Shown: in pieces, positions 58,513-64,000 of the stretch
Layout: the number at the start of each line of letters is the position of its first letter
How positions within the stretch are numbered: position 1 is the first letter of the stretch
Source of the DNA: Comamonadaceae bacterium
GTDB taxonomy: Bacteria; Pseudomonadota; Gammaproteobacteria; Burkholderiales; Burkholderiaceae_C
DNA: 64,000 nucleotides
Direction: 5' to 3'
Assembly (NCBI GenBank): GCA_009996515.1
Contig: JAACZV010000024.1
Coordinates: 1 to 64,000, forward strand
Position numbers and translations under genes: made by a program
The notes under the pieces: model-generated
What the model saw: only the letters and a program-made list of their open reading frames with translations
Told to the model about the DNA's origin: nothing
Databases searched by the model: none

Positions 58513-59477
58513 TGGATGAAGTCCTGATCGCCTCGGTGCTGGCCTCCACGCTGCGCGTCAGCGCGCCGCTGCTGCTGTGCGCGATGGCGGGCGTGCTGTC
58601 CGAGCGCGCCGGCGTCATCGACCTGGGCCTGGAAGGCAAGATGCTGCTGGCCGCCTTCGCGGCGGCGGCGGCGGCCTCGGTCACCCATTCCACCGCCTGG
58701 GGCCTGGTGGCGGCCCTCGCGGTGGCCAGCGCCGCGTCCATGGTGCATGGCTTTGCCTGCGTGACGAATCGCGGCGACCAGGTGGTCTCCGGCGTCGCGC
58801 TGAACATGATCGCCGCCGGCCTGACCGTCGTGCTGGGCATCGCCTGGTTCCAGCAGGGCGGCCAGACGCCGCCCATCGAACCCGACGTGCGCCTGACGGC
58901 CCTGGCCCAGGGCTTTGCCGAGCCGCAGCCGGGCAACTGGTTCGCTTCCATCCTCGGCCACGGCCTGCTGAGCCACAACGCGCTGGTCTACACGGCCTTC
59001 CTGATGGTGGTGGCGGTGTGGTTCTTCCTGGAGCGCACCCGGCCGGGCCTGCGCCTGCGCGCGGTCGGCGAGAACCCGGCCATGGTGGAGGCCGCCGGCA
59101 TGTCCGTGCAAGGCCTGCGCTACCGTGCGCTGCTGATGAACGGCGTGCTCTGCGGCCTGGCGGGCGCCTATCTGACGCTGGCCCAGAACGCCTCGTTCTC
59201 GCCCAACATGACGGCCGGCCGCGGCTATATCGCGCTGGCCGCGATGATCTTCGGCAAGTGGAAGCCGCTGCCCACCCTGGGCGCCTGCCTGCTGTTCGGC
59301 TTCCTGGACGCGGTGGCCATCCGCATGCAGGGCGTGGCGCTGCCGGGCATCGGCGAGGTGCCGGTGCAGCTGATCCAGGCCTTGCCCTATATCCTGACCG
59401 TGGTCCTTCTGGCCGGCTTCATCGGTTCGGCCATCGCTCCGAAGGCGCTGGGCCGCCCGTATGTGAAGGAACGCTGA
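58512..59477 (+). CDS. Nucleoside ABC importer permease 2
   Basis: 321 residues with about 8 hydrophobic segments. SERAGVIDLGLEGKMLLAAF and GRGYIALAAMIFGKWKPLPTLGACLLFG match the second permease of BMP-type nucleoside importers. It completes the importer. The dispersed repeat copy B lies immediately after its stop and before cdd. Confidence 0.9.
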   Translation: MDEVLIASVLASTLRVSAPLLLCAMAGVLSERAGVIDLGLEGKMLLAAFAAAAAASVTHSTAWGLVAALAVASAASMVHGFACVTNRGDQVVSGVALNMIAAGLTVVLGIAWFQQGGQTPPIEPDVRLTALAQGFAEPQPGNWFASILGHGLLSHNALVYTAFLMVVAVWFFLERTRPGLRLRAVGENPAMVEAAGMSVQGLRYRALLMNGVLCGLAGAYLTLAQNASFSPNMTAGRGYIALAAMIFGKWKPLPTLGACLLFGFLDAVAIRMQGVALPGIGEVPVQLIQALPYILTVVLLAGFIGSAIAPKALGRPYVKER

Positions 59478-59486
59478 GGTGATGTT

Positions 59487-59704
59487 GCCCCTCGCCCATC
59501 CTCGCGCCGCTGAACGCGGACGAGTCCGGTCGGTCTTGCAGACCGCGCTGCGGACGGTGCCGCAGCTCTTCGGCAGGCACAGGCCGCCCACTGGTCGCCC
59601 TGTGTCCGGCCGAAGCCCCCGCGGGGACGGCGATGCTTGCGGCATCGAGCTGCAAGTACATCGCCAGAACGGGCCGGCTTGGGGGCGGCCCGGCGCTCGG
59701 CCCG
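59487..59704 (+). repeat. Dispersed repeat, copy B
   Basis: About 218 bp, starting 9 nt after the permease 2 stop in the same orientation and ending 15 nt before the cdd ATG. It shares both ends and the hairpin with copies A and C but has about 80 extra nt (about 59536-59617). The hairpin pairs GGCGATGCTTGCGGC (59629-59643) with GCTGCAAG (59649-59656) and ATCGCC (59660-59665), with G-U pairs where copy A has G-C. Confidence 0.85.
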
Positions 59705-59719
59705 CCAGGAGTCGTTGAG

Positions 59720-60136
59720 ATGGATCTTTCCCCAGACCTGCTGAGCCGCCTGCTGGCCGAATCGTTGCGGGCCCGCGAGTTCTCGCATGCGCCGTACTCG
59801 AAGTACAAGGTCGGCGTCGCGATCCTGGACGAGCAGGGCCGCATCCACATCGGCGCCAACATGGAGAACGCCTCTTTTCCGCAGGGCTGGTGCGCCGAGC
59901 CCTCGGCGCTGACGGCCATGATCATGGCCGGCGGCAAGCAGGCGAAAGCGGCGCTGGTGACCGGCCCCGGCCCGGACATCATCACGCCCTGCGGCGGCTG
60001 CCGTCAGAAACTGCGGGAGTTCTCCGTGCCGGAGGAACTCATCATCATCGCCGGCGACCCGGGCGGCATCCGCCAGCGCTGGACCCTGGCCGAACTGCTG
60101 CCGCACAGCTTCGGGCCGTCCCATCTGAATTTCTGA
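59720..60136 (+). CDS. cdd: Cytidine deaminase
   Basis: 138 residues, the short (tetrameric) type. Zinc site: Cys in GWCAEPSAL with the catalytic Glu, and PCGGCRQKL. PYSKYKVGVAIL and GANMENASFPQG shape the substrate pocket. It turns (deoxy)cytidine into (deoxy)uridine. The ATG has AGGAG 10 nt upstream, just beyond the repeat. Confidence 0.93.
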   Translation: MDLSPDLLSRLLAESLRAREFSHAPYSKYKVGVAILDEQGRIHIGANMENASFPQGWCAEPSALTAMIMAGGKQAKAALVTGPGPDIITPCGGCRQKLREFSVPEELIIIAGDPGGIRQRWTLAELLPHSFGPSHLNF

Positions 60137-60143
60137 GGTTCCC

Positions 60144-60976
60144 ATGATCGACAACCAAAAGCTCGGCGTCGCGATCCCCGCGAGCGTCGACAAGCTGCAA
60201 TCCCTGTTCGGCAGCGCGCCCGAAGTGGCCGTGGTGCTGGGCTCCGGCTGGGCCGGCGCCGTCAGCCATGTGCAGGAGGCCAGGAGCCTGCCCTACACCG
60301 AGCTGCCGGCCTTTCCGCAGCCCAAGGTGGAAGGCCATGTGAACGAGGTCGTCGTCGGCCACATCGGCGGCCAGCGCGTCATCTTCCTGCGTGGCCGCGC
60401 CCACACCTATGAGACGGGCGACTGCACCGGCATGGCCGGCGCGCTGCGCACGCTCAAGGCCTGGGGCGTGAAGCTGCTGTTGCAGACCAACGCCTCCGGC
60501 TCGCTGCGCAGCCACATGCCGCCGGGCAGCCTGATGCTGATTGCCGACCACATCAACGCGCCGCAGCGCAGCCCGCTGGTGGGCGAGCAGGGCAGCCATC
60601 GCTTCGTCGACATGGTCAACGCCTACGACGCCGACCTGCGCAAGCATGCGCTGGCGCTGGCCAAGCGCGAGAACCTGATGCTGGGCGAAGGCACCTACTG
60701 CTGGGCGCTGGGCCCGCAGTTCGAGACCGCCGCCGAGATCCGCATGTTCGCCGCCTGGGGCGCCGACGCCGTGGGCATGAGCACCGTGCCCGAGACCATC
60801 CTGGCCCGCCACGCCGGCCTCAAGGTCATGGGCCTGGCGCTGATGACCAACATGGCGGCCGGCCTGTCCGCCGAGGCGCTGACGCACGACCTGACGCTGA
60901 AGCAGGCGCAGCTGTCGGGCGAGCGCGCCGCGGCCTTCCTGGCCGCGCTGGTGGCCAGCCTCAAGGACGTGGCCCT

Positions 60977-60980
<4 letters not shown>
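60144..60980 (+). CDS. Purine-nucleoside phosphorylase (trimeric type)
   Basis: 278 residues. VVLGSGWAGAVSHV, GRAHTYETGDCTGMAGALRTL, QTNASGSLRSHMPPGSLMLI and the final region with GMSTVPETILARHAGLKVMGLALMTNMAAG fit low-molecular-mass PNPs. It splits purine nucleosides with phosphate. It overlaps deoC (GTG within the PNP end). Confidence 0.92.
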
Positions 60981-61741
<761 letters not shown>

Positions 61742-62007
61742 GGGGCTTGGTAACGCTACGGGAATCGGATGCGTTGCCACTCAAAAGCCCGCGAGCAAGG
61801 CGCGAAGTCGAAGCTGGGGTCATTCCCAGCGAGGCTTCGCAACGCCGCGCGCGGGCTTTTGAGTGACAACCCTTCGGGAGAGGGTCAGCGCGGGCGCAGG
61901 GCGTTGTTGCGCGCCTTGCCTGGGCATGAGCCCAGGCGGCGTCGCACGCCTAACCCTGCGCCCGCGCAGACCCTCTCGCATCGATTCCCGTAGCATTACC
62001 AAGCCCC
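61742..62007. repeat. Structured inverted-repeat element filling the deoC-deoA gap
   Basis: A nested, cloverleaf-like palindrome 266 nt long. The ends are complementary: 61742-61773 (starting GGGGCTTGGTAA) with 61977-62007 (ending TTACCAAGCCCC), 26 of them with one mismatch plus five more across a 1-nt bulge. Arm 1 pairs 61773-61793 with 61850-61870 (21 nt, one mismatch; CACTCAAAAGCCCGCG core) and encloses GCTGGG/CCCAGC. Arm 2 pairs 61878-61901 with 61954-61977 (24 nt, one A-A mismatch) and encloses GCCTGGGC/GCCCAGGC around ATGA. It starts directly after the deoC stop and ends directly before the deoA ATG. No protein is encoded. No target-site duplication is visible. Confidence 0.85.
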
Positions 62008-63318
62008 ATGCTTGCTCAAGAAATCATCCGCGCCAAGCGCGACGGCCAGGCGCTCAACGAAGCGCAGATCAACCACTTCGTCCGCGGCCTGGTCGACAAC
62101 TCCTGGAGCGAAGGCCAGGTGGCGGCGCTGGGCATGGCCGTGTTCCTGAAGGGCATGGGCCGCGACGAGGCCGTGCTGCTGACCCGCGCGATGATGAACT
62201 CCGGCCGCGTCATGCGTTGGCCCGACATGCCCGGCCCGGTGCTGGACAAGCACAGCAGCGGCGGCGTCGGTGACAAGGTCAGCCTGATGCTGGCGCCCAT
62301 GGTGGCGGCCTGCGGCGGCTATGTGCCCATGATTGCCGGCCGCGGCCTGGGCCACACGGGCGGCACGGTGGACAAGCTGGAAGCCATTCCCGGCTACACG
62401 ACGACGCCCGACCCGGCGCGCTTCGACCAGATCGTGCGCACGCTGGGCTGCGCCATCATCGGCCAGACCGCCGACCTGGCGCCCGCCGACAAGCGCTTCT
62501 ACGCGACGCGCGACGTGACGGCCACGGTGGAGAGCGTGCCGCTGATCACCGCCAGCATCCTGTCCAAGAAACTGGCCGCCGGCCTGGAAGGCCTGGCCAT
62601 GGACATCAAATGCGGCAACGGCGCGTTCGCGTCCACGCCCGAGTTCGCGAAGGAACTGGCCGAGAGCATCGTCGCGGTCGCCGGCGGCGCCGGCCTGAAG
62701 ACGCGGGCGCTGATCACCGACATGAACCAGGTGCTGGGCACCGATGTCGGCAACGCGCTGGAAGTCCTCGAGACCATCCGCTACCTGAAGGGCGAGCATC
62801 GCGAGCCGCGCCTGCACGAGGTCACGCTGGCGCTGTGCGCCGAGATGCTGGTGCTGGGCAATCTCGCCGCCGACACGGCGAGCGCGCGCGTGAAGCTGCA
62901 GGCCGCGCTGGACTCCGGCGCCGCCGCCGAGAAGTTCGCGCAGATGGTGGCCGCGCTGGGCGGCCCGGCCGACCTGATGGAGCGCCCCGCGGCCTATCTG
63001 ACGGCCGCGCCGGTCGTGAAGCCCGTCGCCGCGCCGCGCGCCGGCGTCCTCACGACCATGTCGACTCGCGACCTGGGCGTGGCCATCGTCGAGCTGGGCG
63101 GCGGCCGCCGCAAGGCCGGCGATGCCATCGACATGCGCGTGGGCTTCTCCGACGTGCGGCCTATCGGCACCCGCGTTGCCGCCGGCGAGCCGCTGGCGCT
63201 GATCCACGCGGCCGACGAGGCCGCCGCCGATCGCGCCATCGCGTCCTACCTGGCCGCCTGCACGCTGGGCGACGCCGACGTGGCCGCGACGCCCATGGTG
63301 ATGGCCGAGGTGGGCTGA
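62008..63318 (+). CDS. deoA: Thymidine phosphorylase DeoA
   Basis: 436 residues. It phosphorolyses thymidine and deoxyuridine. [64 protein letters not shown] and [17 protein letters not shown] are signature regions. The N-terminus ([13 protein letters not shown]) matches the family exactly, so the ATG at 62008 is right, but no Shine-Dalgarno sequence precedes it: the 20 nt upstream are the end of the inverted-repeat element. It overlaps trmB by TGATG. Confidence 0.95.
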   Translation: MLAQEIIRAKRDGQALNEAQINHFVRGLVDNSWSEGQVAALGMAVFLKGMGRDEAVLLTRAMMNSGRVMRWPDMPGPVLDKHSSGGVGDKVSLMLAPMVAACGGYVPMIAGRGLGHTGGTVDKLEAIPGYTTTPDPARFDQIVRTLGCAIIGQTADLAPADKRFYATRDVTATVESVPLITASILSKKLAAGLEGLAMDIKCGNGAFASTPEFAKELAESIVAVAGGAGLKTRALITDMNQVLGTDVGNALEVLETIRYLKGEHREPRLHEVTLALCAEMLVLGNLAADTASARVKLQAALDSGAAAEKFAQMVAALGGPADLMERPAAYLTAAPVVKPVAAPRAGVLTTMSTRDLGVAIVELGGGRRKAGDAIDMRVGFSDVRPIGTRVAAGEPLALIHAADEAAADRAIASYLAACTLGDADVAATPMVMAEVG

Positions 63319-64000
63319 TGAGCGAAGAACAAAGCCAGCCGCCGCGCCGCGCGATCAAGAGCTTCGTCACGCGCGCCGGCCGCATGGGCACGGGCCAGAT
63401 CAAGGCCCTGGCCGAACTGGGCCCGAAGTTCGTGCTGCCCTACAAGGCCGAGCGCCTCGACGCCCCGGCCGTGTTCGGCCGCCAGGCCCCGCTGGTGCTG
63501 GAGATCGGCTTCGGCATGGGCGGCGCGACGGCCGAGATCGCAGCCACGCTGCCCGACCATGATTTCATCGGCTGCGAGGTGCACGAGCCCGGCGTCGGTG
63601 CGCTGCTCAAGCTCATCGACGAGAAGCAGCTGAGCAACATCCGCATCGTCCAGCATGACGCGGTGGAGGTGCTGCGCGACATGATCGGCCCCGGTGTGCT
63701 GGCCGGCGTGCACATCTTCTTCCCCGACCCCTGGCACAAGAAGCGCCACAACAAGCGCCGCCTCATCCAGCCGGCGTTCGTGGCGCAATTGGTCCAGCAC
63801 CTGGCCCCGGGCGGCTATCTGCACTGCGCGACCGACTGGCAGCCCTATGCCGAGCAGATGCTGGAAGTGCTGTCGGCGGAGCCGCAACTCCTGAACACCG
63901 CGGCCGGCTATGCTGACAAGCCCGCCTACCGCCCCCTCACCAAGTTCGAGAACCGCGGCATCAAGCTCGGACATGGCGTGTGGGACCTGGTGTTCAGGAA
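63318..64000 (+). CDS. trmB: tRNA (guanine-N7)-methyltransferase TrmB, 3' end cut by window
   Basis: 227 codons visible. It methylates G46 of t[12 protein letters not shown] (SAM loop), [21 protein letters not shown] and the near-terminal [17 protein letters not shown] are diagnostic; only a few residues are missing. The ATG overlaps the deoA stop (TGATG). Confidence 0.95.
   Translation, partial: MSEEQSQPPRRAIKSFVTRAGRMGTGQIKALAELGPKFVLPYKAERLDAPAVFGRQAPLVLEIGFGMGGATAEIAATLPDHDFIGCEVHEPGVGALLKLIDEKQLSNIRIVQHDAVEVLRDMIGPGVLAGVHIFFPDPWHKKRHNKRRLIQPAFVAQLVQHLAPGGYLHCATDWQPYAEQMLEVLSAEPQLLNTAAGYADKPAYRPLTKFENRGIKLGHGVWDLVFR

Noticed and set aside
61742-62007. Transposon with its own transposase, or an integron attC site
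   Set aside because: No coding capacity in the element, no integrase nearby and no clear target-site duplication at the borders.

Overview
The window is high-GC, densely coded DNA from a betaproteobacterium, most likely order Burkholderiales (Roseateles/Rubrivivax/Leptothrix-like; this is inferred from protein character and gene neighbourhoods, not from a search). It carries chromosomal core genes throughout: rpoD, dnaG, argA, hrpA, dnaX-ybaB-recR, rnhA, dcd, acnA, deoC/deoA, trmB and the 4.5S SRP RNA. I see no phage, plasmid, transposase, rRNA, tRNA or CRISPR.

Layout. 1-9.6 kb, minus strand: rpoD (3' end cut by the window), dnaG, a membrane PAS-GGDEF-EAL protein only 9 nt upstream of dnaG, an H-NS-type protein, a YggX-type protein and argA. 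9.6-18.3 kb, plus strand: a VOC protein, the helicase HrpA, then two paralogous kinase-HDOD signalling proteins, the first with a dead kinase domain. 18.3-22.7 kb: a tandem-repeat spacer, a DUF4398/OmpA lipoprotein pair, a small periplasmic protein and a three-gene cassette of unknown function. 22.7-24.5 kb, minus: the 4.5S RNA gene, a SirB2-like membrane protein and a divergent PurM-like enzyme. 24.6-29 kb, plus: a propeller-like protein, dnaX-ybaB-recR and a MAPEG protein. 29-31.5 kb, minus: an MltD-like transglycosylase and gloB. 31.4-43.3 kb, mostly plus: methyltransferase, rnhA, amidohydrolase, orphan solute-binding protein, dcd, an S46 peptidase and several envelope proteins. 43.4-46.4 kb: an ABC-2 exporter pair. 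46.5-53.4 kb, minus: short UvrA paralogue, VOC/AraC pair, KfrA-like protein and aconitase. 53.4-64 kb, plus: a MATE exporter, then a nucleoside uptake and breakdown run (BMP-type binding protein, ABC ATPase, two permeases, cytidine deaminase, purine nucleoside phosphorylase, deoC, deoA), then trmB cut by the window end.

How genes work together. The 54.9-63.3 kb run is a coherent system: nucleosides are imported, cytidine is deaminated, purine and thymidine nucleosides are phosphorolysed, and deoxyribose phosphate is split by DeoC. Many neighbours overlap by ATGA or TGATG, so translational coupling is common.

The most unusual content is non-coding. (1) The whole 266-nt gap between the deoC stop and the deoA start is one nested inverted-repeat element: terminal inverted repeats of about 31 nt enclose two long hairpin arms, and the right end abuts the deoA ATG. 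(2) A dispersed repeat of about 120-220 bp occurs three times (23.3, 39.8 and 59.5 kb), each 3-10 nt after a stop codon, in the orientation of the upstream gene, with a conserved bulged hairpin that shows a compensatory base change. (3) Three 30-bp tandem repeats lie at 18.3 kb. Among the proteins, the pseudokinase/kinase HDOD pair and the 20.5-22.7 kb cassette (one protein has five cysteines at exact five-residue spacing and a hydrophobic stretch of about 60 residues) are the best candidates for undescribed biology.
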